DNA of 64,000 nt from the NCBI RefSeq assembly GCF_050033475.1, contig NZ_CP188319.1, forward strand, positions 310,001 through 374,000, read 5' to 3'. Made by a program: the position numbers and the translations under genes. This document shows, piece by piece, positions 27,600-36,275 of the stretch (positions within the stretch are counted from its first letter, which is position 1; every line of letters begins with the position of its first letter). The DNA comes from Cetobacterium sp050033475. Lineage in GTDB: Bacteria; Fusobacteriota; Fusobacteriia; Fusobacteriales; Fusobacteriaceae. Under the pieces are notes generated by a model. That model was given only the letters and a program-made list of their open reading frames with translations. It ran no database searches and was not told where the DNA came from.

Positions 27600-27890
27600 T
27601 TAGTTAGCTTTCTCTGCGTATATAGAAACTTGCTTTTTGTCTCTTCCTAATCTTTCGAATTTTACATATCCGTCGATTAGAGCAAATAGAGTATGATCCT
27701 TTCCACATCCCATGTTGTTTCCAGCGTGGAATTGGTTACCTCTTTGTCTAACGATGATGTTTCCAGCCTTTACAGCCTCTCCATCATATTTCTTAACTCC
27801 AAGGTACTTAGGGTTAGAATCTCTTCCGTTCTTTACAGAACCTTGTCCCTTTTTCTTCGCAAATAACTGTATATTTAATGTAAATAACAT
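27600..27890 (-). CDS. rpmA: 50S ribosomal protein L27, with cleavable N-terminal extension
   Basis: Large-subunit protein whose N-terminus reaches the peptidyl-transferase centre. Of 96 residues, the first 11 (MLFTLNIQLFA) form an extension before the mature KKKGQGSVKNGRDSN. This matches the known Firmicutes/Fusobacteria precursor that the Prp protease must trim after Phe-Ala (LNxQxFA motif). The protease gene lies directly upstream, with a 1-base gap. Confidence 0.97.
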   Translation of the reverse strand: MLFTLNIQLFAKKKGQGSVKNGRDSNPKYLGVKKYDGEAVKAGNIIVRQRGNQFHAGNNMGCGKDHTLFALIDGYVKFERLGRDKKQVSIYAEKAN

Positions 27891-27891
27891 C

Positions 27892-28227
27892 CTATTTTTC
27901 CTCCTTCTCTACAAGCTTTAAGTTATTGGGATATCCCTTTGATAATTCTCTTAACATGATTAACATACTATCTAAAAGAGTGTTTACTTCTTTCTCCTTA
28001 GAAGAAAGATCCATTCCTCTTAAATCAACTTCTAAATATCCATCTGAATTGATTTCAAATCTAGGAGTCACATCTAATACCTCTTGTAATCCTGCTAGAG
28101 GAAACTGTAAGGTTGTGGAAAGGGCTGCACACACTATATCTTCTCCGATATCTGCATATTCCGCATGTCCAGTAGCTTTGTATCTTACAATTCTACCGTT
28201 TGTCTTAAATATCTCAATCTTCGTCAT
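27892..28227 (-). CDS. prp: Ribosomal processing cysteine protease Prp
   Basis: Cysteine protease that removes the N-terminal extension of L27. The 111-residue protein has the catalytic pair of the family: His21 in TGHAEYADIGED and Cys33 in VCAALSTTLQ, at the same spacing as in the Staphylococcus aureus enzyme. It sits between rplU and rpmA, the conserved location (YsxB in older naming). Confidence 0.94.
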   Translation of the reverse strand: MTKIEIFKTNGRIVRYKATGHAEYADIGEDIVCAALSTTLQFPLAGLQEVLDVTPRFEINSDGYLEVDLRGMDLSSKEKEVNTLLDSMLIMLRELSKGYPNNLKLVEKEEK

Positions 28228-28234
28228 AATTTAA

Positions 28235-28546
28235 TTATGCGTTGATTGCTGTTACTTTTATCTCAGTGAAAAGTTGTCTATGACCTTTCTTTCTGTGGTA
28301 TCCTGTCTTTGGCTTGTATTTGAAGTTAACTACTTTAGCACCTTTACCTTGAGCTAAAACCTCTGCTACAACTTTTGCTCCTTCAACTACTGGAGTTCCA
28401 ACTTTAACGTCATCTCCATTAGCTACTAAAAGAACCTCTGTTAATTCTACAGTTGTGTTAACTTCAGCATTTAGCTTCTCAACTCTTAATACTTCACCTA
28501 CTGCAACTTTGTACTGTTTTCCTCCAGTTTTTATAACTGCGTACAT
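28235..28546 (-). CDS. rplU: 50S ribosomal protein L21
   Basis: Large-subunit protein binding 23S rRNA. The 103-residue product starts MYAVIKTGGKQYKVAVGEVL and ends with the conserved YKPKTGYHRKKGHRQ and ITAINA-like tail (KVTAINA). It is first in rplU-prp-rpmA. GGAGGTGTTAG precedes the ATG. Confidence 0.97.
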   Translation of the reverse strand: MYAVIKTGGKQYKVAVGEVLRVEKLNAEVNTTVELTEVLLVANGDDVKVGTPVVEGAKVVAEVLAQGKGAKVVNFKYKPKTGYHRKKGHRQLFTEIKVTAINA

Positions 28547-28614
28547 TCTAACACCTCCATAAGTATAAGATCGCTGGATTTAGGTTGCTGAAGACCCTAT
28601 CCATGCGTAATCTA
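28547..28614 (-). promoter_or_regulatory. Putative L21-type mRNA leader
   Basis: The transcript between the predicted start (near 28614) and rplU is about 67 bases. It can fold a hairpin with GGAT...ATCC and inner GGGT...ACC arms (around 28576-28602), followed by GGAGGTG. Autoregulatory L21 leaders are known in Firmicutes at this location; whether this one matches that class needs a covariance-model search. Confidence 0.45.
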
Positions 28615-28620
28615 TCTGAA

Positions 28621-28649
28621 ATTATACTATACATCTCAACTTTTGTCAA
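28621..28649 (-). promoter_or_regulatory. Consensus promoter for rplU-prp-rpmA
   Basis: Perfect TTGACA (28649-28644), 17-base spacer, perfect TATAAT (28626-28621) on the minus strand. Confidence 0.85.
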
Positions 28650-28671
28650 TATAATAAAATCAAGGTTATTC

Positions 28672-28700
28672 TTGAATTTTTTTATATTTCATTATATAAT
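28672..28700 (+). promoter_or_regulatory. Promoter for tcdA and flavodoxin
   Basis: Plus strand TTGAAT (28672-28677), 17-base spacer, TATAAT (28695-28700). It diverges from the rplU promoter with the two -35 boxes about 22 bases apart. Confidence 0.7.
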
Positions 28701-28742
28701 CCTTATGTAATTAGTAAACAATTGAAGAGGTTGATATAATAT

Positions 28743-29468
28743 ATGATATTTCAAAGAACTGAGCTTTTAATAGGTAAAGAAAATATGGAAAAGCTTCAAA
28801 ATTCTCACGTTTTAGTTTTTGGTGTTGGTGGTGTTGGTGGTTTTGCTGTGGAAGCTCTTGTTAGAGCTGGTATTGGCGAAATTTCTGTAGTTGATTTTGA
28901 TACTATTGATATTACAAATCTTAATCGACAAATTATAGCTACTCAAGACACTATTGGAAAAGATAAGGTAGAAGTAATAAAAGAAAGAGCTCTTTCTATA
29001 AATCCTAATATTAAATTCCATTCTTTTAAAGAAAAATTTTTTAAAGATAAAGAAGATTTATTCTTTTCAGGTGGATTAAAATACGACTATATCATAGATG
29101 CCATTGATATAATAACTGCTAAATTAGATTTAATAGAAATTGCTAATAAATATAACATTCCTATTATCTCTTCCATGGGAACTGGAAATAAGATTAATCC
29201 CACAATGTTAGAAATAAGTGATATTTACAAGACTTCTGTATGTCCTTTAGCTAAAGTAATGAGAAAAGAATTAAAAGATAGAAGAATTAAAAAATTAAAA
29301 GTTATTTATTCTAGAGAACTTCCTATGAAACCAAAAAACGAAAATTCTTCTAGAGAGAAAAAAGTTAATGTTGGAAGTGTTTCCTTTGTTCCTTCTGTAG
29401 CTGGATTAATAATTGCCAGTGAGGTTATAAAGGATATTTGTGAAATTAAAAATATTGGAGGAAATTAA
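28743..29468 (+). CDS. tcdA: tRNA threonylcarbamoyladenosine dehydratase (ThiF/E1-like)
   Basis: E1-like enzyme that cyclises t6A37 of tRNA to ct6A using ATP. The 241-residue protein has the nucleotide-binding GVGGVGGFAVEALVRAGIG (near 27-45), DFDTIDITNLNRQ (near 51-63) and the family's MGTGNKINPTMLEISDI plus TSVCPLAKVMRKELK blocks, which point to TcdA/CsdL rather than ThiF or MoeB. GAAGAGG lies upstream. The flavodoxin gene follows one base later. A plus-strand island in a minus-strand region. Confidence 0.9.
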   Translation: MIFQRTELLIGKENMEKLQNSHVLVFGVGGVGGFAVEALVRAGIGEISVVDFDTIDITNLNRQIIATQDTIGKDKVEVIKERALSINPNIKFHSFKEKFFKDKEDLFFSGGLKYDYIIDAIDIITAKLDLIEIANKYNIPIISSMGTGNKINPTMLEISDIYKTSVCPLAKVMRKELKDRRIKKLKVIYSRELPMKPKNENSSREKKVNVGSVSFVPSVAGLIIASEVIKDICEIKNIGGN

Positions 29469-29469
29469 A

Positions 29470-29973
29470 ATGAAAAAAATTGGTGTATTTTACGGATCTA
29501 CTTCAGGAAAAACACTTGGAATAGTTGATGAGATAGAATTTTATTTAAGAGGAACTGAATACGAAATTATAGATGTTGCCAATGGAATATCAAATATGAA
29601 TTCTTTTGAAAATCTTATTTTAGTTTCTCCTACATATGGTGTTGGAGAACTTCAACAGGATTGGGAAAATGTTATTACAGATATGAAAAATATCGATTTT
29701 ACAAATAAAATTGTTGCAATAGTTGGTTTAGGAAATCAATATGCCTTTGGTGAATCATTTGTTGGTGCTATGAAAGTGCTTTATGATATCGTTTCTGAAA
29801 GAGGAGCTAAAGTAATTGGATTTACTCCTGATGAAGGATATCACTATGAAGAAACTGAAGCTGTTATTGATGGTAAATTTGTGGGATTAGCTCTTGATGA
29901 AGCTAATCAAGACGATGATACTCCTGATAGAATCCAAGCCTGGCTAGAAGAAATTAAACCTTTATTTGCTTAG
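29470..29973 (+). CDS. fldA: Flavodoxin
   Basis: FMN electron carrier of 167 residues. The start at 29470 gives MKKIGVFYGSTSGKTLGI, with the phosphate-binding loop GSTSGKT at once; GGAGG lies 8 bases upstream inside the end of tcdA, so the earlier GTG at 29440 is rejected. FMN-stacking loops SPTYGVGELQQDW (near 53-65) and GLGNQYAFGESF (near 86-97) are present. It is a long-chain-like flavodoxin by length. Confidence 0.93.
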   Translation: MKKIGVFYGSTSGKTLGIVDEIEFYLRGTEYEIIDVANGISNMNSFENLILVSPTYGVGELQQDWENVITDMKNIDFTNKIVAIVGLGNQYAFGESFVGAMKVLYDIVSERGAKVIGFTPDEGYHYEETEAVIDGKFVGLALDEANQDDDTPDRIQAWLEEIKPLFA

Positions 29974-29983
29974 TTTAAATAGA

Positions 29984-30016
29984 AAAAATAGAGAGTCTTA
30001 AAGACTCTCTATTTTT
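29984..30016. terminator. Bidirectional terminator between flavodoxin and thiE-thiM
   Basis: A 15-bp stem, outer A5/T5 plus TAGAGAGTCT paired with AGACTCTCTA, 3-base loop. T runs follow in both directions, and the thiE-thiM stop codon (29998-30000) lies inside it. Confidence 0.88.
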
Positions 30017-31440
30017 ATTTTTTCTAAAAATATTTCACTATTTATTAAAGAAATATTATCAATAATTTTAACCCTTAAACTTCCAGTCCCTAAAGTTTCA
30101 CATTGACTACTTGCAATTTCACCACTTATTCCCATAATACCAATTCCAAGTATTGTACTTAAAAAATCATTTTCAAAACTTCCTAAAAAACTTCCGATTA
30201 ATGATGCTGTCATACAACCTGTCCCTGTTACTTTTGACATTTTTTCATGTCCATTTGAAATTTTTATTATTTCTTCTTTGGAAAAAATATAATCATTTTT
30301 TCCTGTAATTCCCAATACACAATTATATTTTTTCATGAACTCTTTTCCTAAATCTAATATTTCATCCTCTAAAGAATTATCTAAAGAATCTACACCTTTG
30401 CTTTTTCCACTCCAATTTATTATACTCTTTATTTCTGCAAGATTTCCCTTTATCACTGATATCTGAACATTTTCTAAAAGATTTTTTATTAATTCTTTTC
30501 TACATTTTGTAGCACCTATTCCAACAGGATCTAGCACTATAGGTTTTTCATATTTATTAGCTAATTTACCAACCTCTAATAAAATATTTCTCATTTCTTT
30601 ATCCATTGTACCTATATTTAAAACTATTCCATTAGAAATTTTTATAATTTCCTCTATTTCTTCTAAACAAAAAGACATTAAAGGAGAACCGCCAATTGCT
30701 AAAGTCACATTTGCACAATCATTTATTGTTACTGTATTTGTAAGATGATAAATCAATGGATTTTTTTCTCTTAACTTCTCAATTTTTTGATCTAATCTTT
30801 TTTTTATAAAACTTGTTCTTAATTTTTTAGATATATTCACAGTATTTTCATAAATTTTATTTTCATCTTTTAAAATTCCTGAAATAATAGCTACTCCATC
30901 TCCATTATTTTCTATTATTTCATGGACATTTGAAACATTAATTCCTCCTATAGTTAAAAGCGGTTTATCTGTCAATTTCTTTAATTTTTTTAAATTTTCT
31001 AATCCCATAGCAGGATTTGCATCTTTCTTCGTATTTGTAATATAAATAGGACCTACTCCATAATAGTCCACAGGGTAATTCTTTGATTTTTCAAATTCTT
31101 CTAAGGAAGATATCGAAATTCCTATTATTTTATTTTCTCCCAATATTTTTCTAGCTTCTATTGGATTCATATCCCCTTGTCCTAAATGAACTCCCTCAGC
31201 ATCCAGTTCCAAAGCTACTGAAACATTATCATTTATTATTAAAGGAATATTATATTTTCTAGTTATCTGTAAAATTGATTTTCCAATATTTATAAATTCT
31301 TCCTTAGAAATATTTTTTTCTCTTAATTGAATCATAGAAACTCCACCTAAAATTGATTTTTCTACAGCTTCTTCTAAGGAAATATCTCTTAAAAAATCTC
31401 TATCTGTAACAAAACAAAGCTCATAAATATTTCTATTCAT
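29998..31440 (-). CDS. thiE-thiM: Bifunctional thiamine-phosphate synthase / hydroxyethylthiazole kinase fusion
   Basis: Two enzymes in one 480-residue chain. Residues about 1-208 are ThiE (joins HMP-PP and thiazole-phosphate): QLREKN at 38-43, HLGQGD at 85-90 and GVGPIYITNTKKD at 128-140. Residues about 225-480 are ThiM (phosphorylates hydroxyethylthiazole): HLTNTVTINDCAN near 232-244, DPVGIGA at 304-310 and catalytic VTGTGCM with Cys409. The order is the same as in yeast Thi6. It overlaps the thiD end by 8 bases and is under the same TPP riboswitch. No biosynthetic thiC or thiG is here, which suggests salvage. Confidence 0.93.
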   Translation of the reverse strand: MNRNIYELCFVTDRDFLRDISLEEAVEKSILGGVSMIQLREKNISKEEFINIGKSILQITRKYNIPLIINDNVSVALELDAEGVHLGQGDMNPIEARKILGENKIIGISISSLEEFEKSKNYPVDYYGVGPIYITNTKKDANPAMGLENLKKLKKLTDKPLLTIGGINVSNVHEIIENNGDGVAIISGILKDENKIYENTVNISKKLRTSFIKKRLDQKIEKLREKNPLIYHLTNTVTINDCANVTLAIGGSPLMSFCLEEIEEIIKISNGIVLNIGTMDKEMRNILLEVGKLANKYEKPIVLDPVGIGATKCRKELIKNLLENVQISVIKGNLAEIKSIINWSGKSKGVDSLDNSLEDEILDLGKEFMKKYNCVLGITGKNDYIFSKEEIIKISNGHEKMSKVTGTGCMTASLIGSFLGSFENDFLSTILGIGIMGISGEIASSQCETLGTGSLRVKIIDNISLINSEIFLEKIKIESL

Positions 31441-32239
31441 AATCTACACCTGCTTTTTTATATAATTCTACAAAATGTCCCACAGGACCTACACCATGTC
31501 CTATACTGAAGGAATTTTCTATGGCTTTTGAAATATATTTTTTTCCCTCTCCAACTGCTTCTTCCATAGAATATCCTTTTCCTAAGTACGAGGCTATTGT
31601 TGAAGATAATGTGCATCCTGTTCCATGAGTATTTTTAGTTTCATATCTTTTACCCTCATATTTAATTATTTCTCCAGCTTCTGTTAATAGAATATCTGTT
31701 GGTTTATCCATTCTATGGCCTCCTTTAATTAAAACATTTTTCGGCCCCATAGATTTGATTCTTTTTCCAGCTTCTATCATATCCTCTTCTGTTTCTATTT
31801 TCATATTTGCTAAAACTTCTGCCTCTGGTATATTCGGAGTTACCAAATCTGCTATTTTTATTAAATTTGTTAAAGCTTCCACAGCTTCTGGTCTTAATAA
31901 ATTAAAACCACTTTTAGAAATCATAACAGGATCTATAACTATATTTTTCCCCTTATATTTTATTAACTGCTCATTTACTGCATCTATTATATACTTACTA
32001 GATAACATTCCAACCTTAATTCCATCAACTTTTATATCATCAAATATAGCTTTTAATTGCCCTTCTATTATTTCCTTTGATAGTTCTTCCACTGAAAAAA
32101 CTCCTTGAGTATTTTGAGCAGTTATTGCTGTAATTACACTCATTCCATAAGCCCCTTGAGCACTTATAGCTTTCAAATCTGCCTGTATTCCAGCACCACC
32201 ACAAGAATCTGAACCTGCTATTGTTAATATTTTTTTCAT
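31433..32239 (-). CDS. thiD: Hydroxymethylpyrimidine / phosphomethylpyrimidine kinase
   Basis: Phosphorylates HMP twice to HMP-PP for thiamine synthesis or salvage. The 268-residue protein starts MKKILTIAGSDSCGGAGIQADLK (family N-terminus split at GSDSCGGAG), has DPVMISKSG near 123-131, and the catalytic NTHGTGCTLSS motif near 204-214. GGGAGG precedes the ATG. It is first in thiD-thiEM behind a TPP riboswitch. Confidence 0.95.
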   Translation of the reverse strand: MKKILTIAGSDSCGGAGIQADLKAISAQGAYGMSVITAITAQNTQGVFSVEELSKEIIEGQLKAIFDDIKVDGIKVGMLSSKYIIDAVNEQLIKYKGKNIVIDPVMISKSGFNLLRPEAVEALTNLIKIADLVTPNIPEAEVLANMKIETEEDMIEAGKRIKSMGPKNVLIKGGHRMDKPTDILLTEAGEIIKYEGKRYETKNTHGTGCTLSSTIASYLGKGYSMEEAVGEGKKYISKAIENSFSIGHGVGPVGHFVELYKKAGVDYE

Positions 32240-32256
32240 TTTTAACCTCCCTGTTA

Positions 32257-32288
32257 TAAAAAAAAGCTGTAGGATAATTCCTACAGCT
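32257..32288 (-). terminator. Riboswitch expression-platform terminator
   Basis: AGCTGTAGGA (32265-32274) pairs with TCCTACAGCT (32279-32288), 10 bp with a 4-base loop, followed on the minus strand by eight T. It lies between the TPP aptamer and the thiD ribosome site. The linker segment ATTCCTA (near 32308-32314) is complementary to TAGGAAT in the upstream arm of this hairpin and could form an antiterminator. Confidence 0.9.
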
Positions 32289-32316
32289 CAATTATATATT
32301 CTTATTTCTAGGAATA

Positions 32317-32386
32317 AACAACTACGCTGGCATTACCCAGATCAGTCAAGGTCGAAACAGCATTAGTTTCCTCTCAGCCAGTTGCT
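32317..32386 (-). promoter_or_regulatory. TPP riboswitch (THI element) aptamer
   Basis: On the minus strand the conserved TPP signature blocks appear in order: GCTGAGA (32378-32372), then GACCTTGACTGATCTGG and TAATGCCAGCG. P1 closes by GCAACT (32385-32380) with AGTTGT (32323-32318). It lies just after the proS stop codon and upstream of thiD, so TPP binding should favour the following terminator and lower thiD and thiE-thiM. Confidence 0.95.
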
Positions 32387-32412
32387 ACTAGCTCCCATAT
32401 ATTCATATTAAA

Positions 32413-34122
32413 TTAATATTTTTTCATTAATTCTTTTATTGTTGAAACAACTTCCTCTTTAGAAATTTCTAAAGTTTCATTTGTTCTTCTTATTTTTAAT
32501 TCAACTATTCCCTCATTTGCTTTTTTACCACAAACAACTTTGAATGGGAATCCAATTAAATCTCCATCTTTAAATTTGAATCCGATTCTCTCATCTCTAT
32601 CATCAAACATAGTGTCAATTCCAGCACTTAGAAGTTCTTTATATAATTCTTCTGCCAAAGCTCCTTGAGCTTCATCTTTCATATTTGCTTGAATTACATC
32701 TACTGTATAAGGAGCTATAGAAGCTGGCCAAATGATACCATTCTCATCAAAGTTTTGCTCTACTGCTGCTGCTAAAGTTCTTGAAACACCTATTCCATAA
32801 CATCCCATAACCATAACTTGTGATTTTCCATTGTCATCTAAGAATGTTGCATTTAATGATTTTGAATATTTGTCTCCTAATTTGAATATATGACCACATT
32901 CAATTCCTCTAGCGCTATCTAATTTTCCACCACATTTTGGACAAGTTTCTCCAACTTTTACAGTTCTAACATCAGCAACCATATCCGCTGTATAATCTCT
33001 TCCATAATTCATATTCATATAGTGAGTATCTTTTTTATTTCCACCTGCAGTATGATTAGATATTTCTAATACAGATTTATCTGCAATTATTTTTATATCT
33101 TTTAAATCCATTCCATATGGTCCAATGAATCCCTTGATTAATCCATATTTTTCTAGTTCTTCATCTGTTAACATTTCTACTGCAACTGTATCAACTATAT
33201 TTTTTAATTTTACTTCGTTAACTTCAAAATCTCCTCTAATAAGAACCATATAAACTTCATCTGTTGCCATATCTTTATACATCATAGCTTTAACTGTTTG
33301 CTCTACAGGAACTTGTAAATAGTTAACTACATCATCTATTTTAGAAACATTTGGAGTATCTTTTAAAGAAACCTCTAACATTTCTGCTTTTGGTAAATGT
33401 GTAATTTCACTTGTTGCTGTTTCAACATTGGCAGCATAATCACATGATGTACAATATATAATTTCATCCTCTCCAGATTCTGCTAAAACATGGAATTCTT
33501 GAGATCCACTTCCACCAATTGCTCCTGAGTCAGCCTCAACTGGTCTAAAATTAAGTCCACATCTTCCAAATATTTTTGTATATGCACCCTTCATATTTTC
33601 AAATTCATCGTCTAAAGATTCTCTTGTAGCATGGAATGAGTATCCATCCTTCATAAGAAATTCTCTACCTCTCATTAATCCAAATCTAGGTCTTCTTTCA
33701 TCTCTAAATTTAGTTTGAATTTGATATAAATTTATAGGTAATGCCTTATAAGATGATATATCATTTCTTATAATATCTGTTACTACCTCTTCATGAGTTG
33801 GTCCAAGAACAAATGGTCTTTCATGTCTATCCATAAGTCTCATCATTTCAGGACCCATCACATCCCATCTTCCACTTTCTTGCCATAGTTCTGCTGGCTG
33901 TAATACAGGCATTAAAATTTCCTGTGCTCCAGCTCTATCCATTTCTTCTCTAACTATTTCCTCTACTTTTTTTAAGGCCTTTAAACCTAAAGGAAGGTAA
34001 GTGTATACTCCACTTGCTAATTTTTTAATCATACCAGCTCTTAACATTAGCTTATGACTAATTACCTCTGCTTCCTTTGGAGTTTCCTTTAGAGTTTTTA
34101 CATAATACTTACTAAATCTCAT
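32413..34122 (-). CDS. proS: Prolyl-tRNA synthetase
   Basis: Class II synthetase, bacterial type, 569 residues. It has the class II motif 2 region around TKFRDERRPRFGLMRGREF (near 138-156), an insertion (about 225-380) corresponding to the YbaK-like editing domain, and a C-terminal anticodon-binding domain with FDDRDERIGFKFKDGDLIG. It charges tRNA-Pro. Its stop codon is only about 27 bases from the TPP aptamer of the next unit. Confidence 0.96.
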   Translation of the reverse strand: MRFSKYYVKTLKETPKEAEVISHKLMLRAGMIKKLASGVYTYLPLGLKALKKVEEIVREEMDRAGAQEILMPVLQPAELWQESGRWDVMGPEMMRLMDRHERPFVLGPTHEEVVTDIIRNDISSYKALPINLYQIQTKFRDERRPRFGLMRGREFLMKDGYSFHATRESLDDEFENMKGAYTKIFGRCGLNFRPVEADSGAIGGSGSQEFHVLAESGEDEIIYCTSCDYAANVETATSEITHLPKAEMLEVSLKDTPNVSKIDDVVNYLQVPVEQTVKAMMYKDMATDEVYMVLIRGDFEVNEVKLKNIVDTVAVEMLTDEELEKYGLIKGFIGPYGMDLKDIKIIADKSVLEISNHTAGGNKKDTHYMNMNYGRDYTADMVADVRTVKVGETCPKCGGKLDSARGIECGHIFKLGDKYSKSLNATFLDDNGKSQVMVMGCYGIGVSRTLAAAVEQNFDENGIIWPASIAPYTVDVIQANMKDEAQGALAEELYKELLSAGIDTMFDDRDERIGFKFKDGDLIGFPFKVVCGKKANEGIVELKIRRTNETLEISKEEVVSTIKELMKKY

Positions 34123-34153
34123 TCTATTCCTCCAGGACTTTATATTTGTTTAT

Positions 34154-34183
34154 ATTTTAACATATTTCATTTTAAGAGGTCAA
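34154..34183 (-). promoter_or_regulatory. Promoter for proS
   Basis: Minus strand TTGACC (34183-34178), 18-base spacer, TAAAAT (34159-34154). The -35 box lies within the last codons of recG. Confidence 0.5.
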
Positions 34184-36226
34184 ACTATCCTTAAATTTTT
34201 CTTCAATATCTTTTTCTAAAATAGGATTTTTTATTTTACCATTATTTTCTTTTAAATATTCTGTTACAATGTCTTTAACCAATTTTATTGTTTTAACATC
34301 ATGAACAATATCAATAAATTTTAAATCACTTATTCCACTCTGTTTAGTTCCAAATATTTCTCCAGCTTTTCTCAATTTCAAATCTTCCTCAGCTATTTTA
34401 AAACCATCTAAAGTTTCTTCTAATATTTTCAATCTAGCTTCAGATGTTGCATTTTCTGTCTTAGATATTAAAAAACAATAGGATTGATGCTCTCCTCTTC
34501 CTACTCTTCCCCTTAATTGATGAAGTGTTGAAAGTCCAAATCTCTCTGAATCACTTATAACTATAATACTAGCATTAGGAACATTCACTCCCACTTCGAT
34601 TACTAAAGTAGAAATTAAAATATCTAATTTTTTATTCTTAAATTCTTTCATAGTAACATCTTTTTCTATGTTACTCATTCTCCCATGAAGAATCCCTACT
34701 TTAAACTCCTTTAAATAAGTTTCGACCTCTTCTTTTAATTCTAAGGTTGATTTTGCTGACAATTTTTCACTTTCATCTATTAATGGAGCCACAAAATAAG
34801 CCTGTCTTCCTTCTTGCAATTTCTTCCTTATAAAGGAATACATTTTTTCCTTATCAATCTCTGTATTAATCCATTTTGTTTTAATTGGTTTTCTTCCTGG
34901 TGGAAGCTCATCAATTATCCCTACATCCAAATCTCCATATATGCTTAAGGCCAAGGATCTAGGTATTGGTGTTGCACTCATTACAATTAAATTTGATAAA
35001 ATCCCTTTATCTCTTAAAGCTTTTCTCTGGGCAACTCCAAATCTATGTTGCTCATCAATTACTATTAATCCTAAATTTTTAAATTCAACATCCTCTTGAA
35101 TAAGAGCATGTGTTCCCAATATTAATTTTATATTGCCATTTTTTATATTTTCTAATATTTTTTCTCTTTTTTTACCTTTTATACTTCCTGTAAGTAATTG
35201 AATATCAATTCCTAATTTTCTAAAAATTTCTTCAGTAGATAAATAATGTTGAGTTGCTAAAATTTCTGTTGGAGCCATTAAAACTCCTTGATAACCATTT
35301 TCTATAATATAAAGCAACAATAATATAGCTACTACAGTCTTTCCACTTCCTACATCTCCTTGAATAAGATAATTAATTATTCTACCTTCATTTAAGTTCT
35401 TATAAATTTCTGTTATAACTTTTTTTTGAGCCTTTGTTAATTGGAAGTTTAAAGATTCAACATATTTCTTTACAATCTCTTTTTTTCCTTCTATCTGATA
35501 TTTATTTCTTCCTTGGAAATCAACCAAAAATCTTTTTTGTAATATTCCCATTTCTAAAATTAATAATTCCTCTATTGCAAATCTTCTTTTAGCATCTTCT
35601 AAAATTTTTTCATCACTGGGAAAATGAATCTCTTGTAAAGCAATTTTACGATCTAAAATTTTATATTTATCTGAAATATCCTTAGGAATATTTTCATAAA
35701 TTCTATCCTTATAGTTTTCTAAAACAATTTTTAAAATATTTCTTAAAGTATTTTGTGATATATCTTTATTAGTACTATATATAGGTAAAATTTCTCCAGT
35801 ATAACTCTGTTGATTTTTTACTAATTTAAACTCTGGATTTATCATTTGAAATACATATCCATTTTTTATATTACCAATAAATATATACTCTTCTCCAATT
35901 TTCAAACTTTTTTTTAAATATGGCATTTGAAACCATATTACATCAATAATTCCTGTTCCATCAGTAATTCGCGCTTTAACTATTTTCAACTTATTTTTAG
36001 TGCTTTGAGAAGTTACTGTTAAAATTACTCCTTTAACTACAAGATATTCCTCTCCTCTAATATCTCCTATCTTTTTCATATTAGTTCTATTATCATATCC
36101 TCTTGGAAAATAATATAATAAATCATGGAGAGATTTTATACCTAATTTTTTTATATTTTTATAAACCTTTTCATTAAATCCCTGTATTTTTATATTTTCT
36201 ATTTCTTCATAAATTTTATTATACAT
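34172..36226 (-). CDS. recG: ATP-dependent DNA helicase RecG
   Basis: Branch-migrating helicase that remodels stalled forks and Holliday junctions. It has an N-terminal wedge/OB region (about 1-240), then SF2 motifs: YLIQGDVGSGKT (motif I), DEQHRFGVAQR (motif II), MSATPIPRSLAL (motif III), and TLVIEVGVNVPNA plus QLRGRVGRG (motifs V and VI). A longer reading adds 13 residues that cross the yebC terminator; the ATG at 36226 with GGGGGGTGG upstream is preferred (684 residues). Confidence 0.95.
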   Translation of the reverse strand: MYNKIYEEIENIKIQGFNEKVYKNIKKLGIKSLHDLLYYFPRGYDNRTNMKKIGDIRGEEYLVVKGVILTVTSQSTKNKLKIVKARITDGTGIIDVIWFQMPYLKKSLKIGEEYIFIGNIKNGYVFQMINPEFKLVKNQQSYTGEILPIYSTNKDISQNTLRNILKIVLENYKDRIYENIPKDISDKYKILDRKIALQEIHFPSDEKILEDAKRRFAIEELLILEMGILQKRFLVDFQGRNKYQIEGKKEIVKKYVESLNFQLTKAQKKVITEIYKNLNEGRIINYLIQGDVGSGKTVVAILLLLYIIENGYQGVLMAPTEILATQHYLSTEEIFRKLGIDIQLLTGSIKGKKREKILENIKNGNIKLILGTHALIQEDVEFKNLGLIVIDEQHRFGVAQRKALRDKGILSNLIVMSATPIPRSLALSIYGDLDVGIIDELPPGRKPIKTKWINTEIDKEKMYSFIRKKLQEGRQAYFVAPLIDESEKLSAKSTLELKEEVETYLKEFKVGILHGRMSNIEKDVTMKEFKNKKLDILISTLVIEVGVNVPNASIIVISDSERFGLSTLHQLRGRVGRGEHQSYCFLISKTENATSEARLKILEETLDGFKIAEEDLKLRKAGEIFGTKQSGISDLKFIDIVHDVKTIKLVKDIVTEYLKENNGKIKNPILEKDIEEKFKDSLTS

Positions 36227-36243
36227 TTTCCACCCCCCTATAT

Positions 36244-36270
36244 GAAAAAAGGATTGGTTCCCCAATCCTT
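36244..36270 (-). terminator. Intrinsic terminator after yebC
   Basis: AAGGATTGG (36249-36257) pairs with CCAATCCTT (36262-36270) around TTCC, followed on the minus strand by six T. It lies within the upstream extension of the recG reading frame, supporting the later recG start. Confidence 0.85.
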
Positions 36271-36275
36271 ACCCA

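Noticed and set aside
32040..32291. 83-codon open frame overlapping thiD and the riboswitch terminator
   Set aside because: A frame shadow of the thiD N-terminus and its leader; the real frame has the full family signature.
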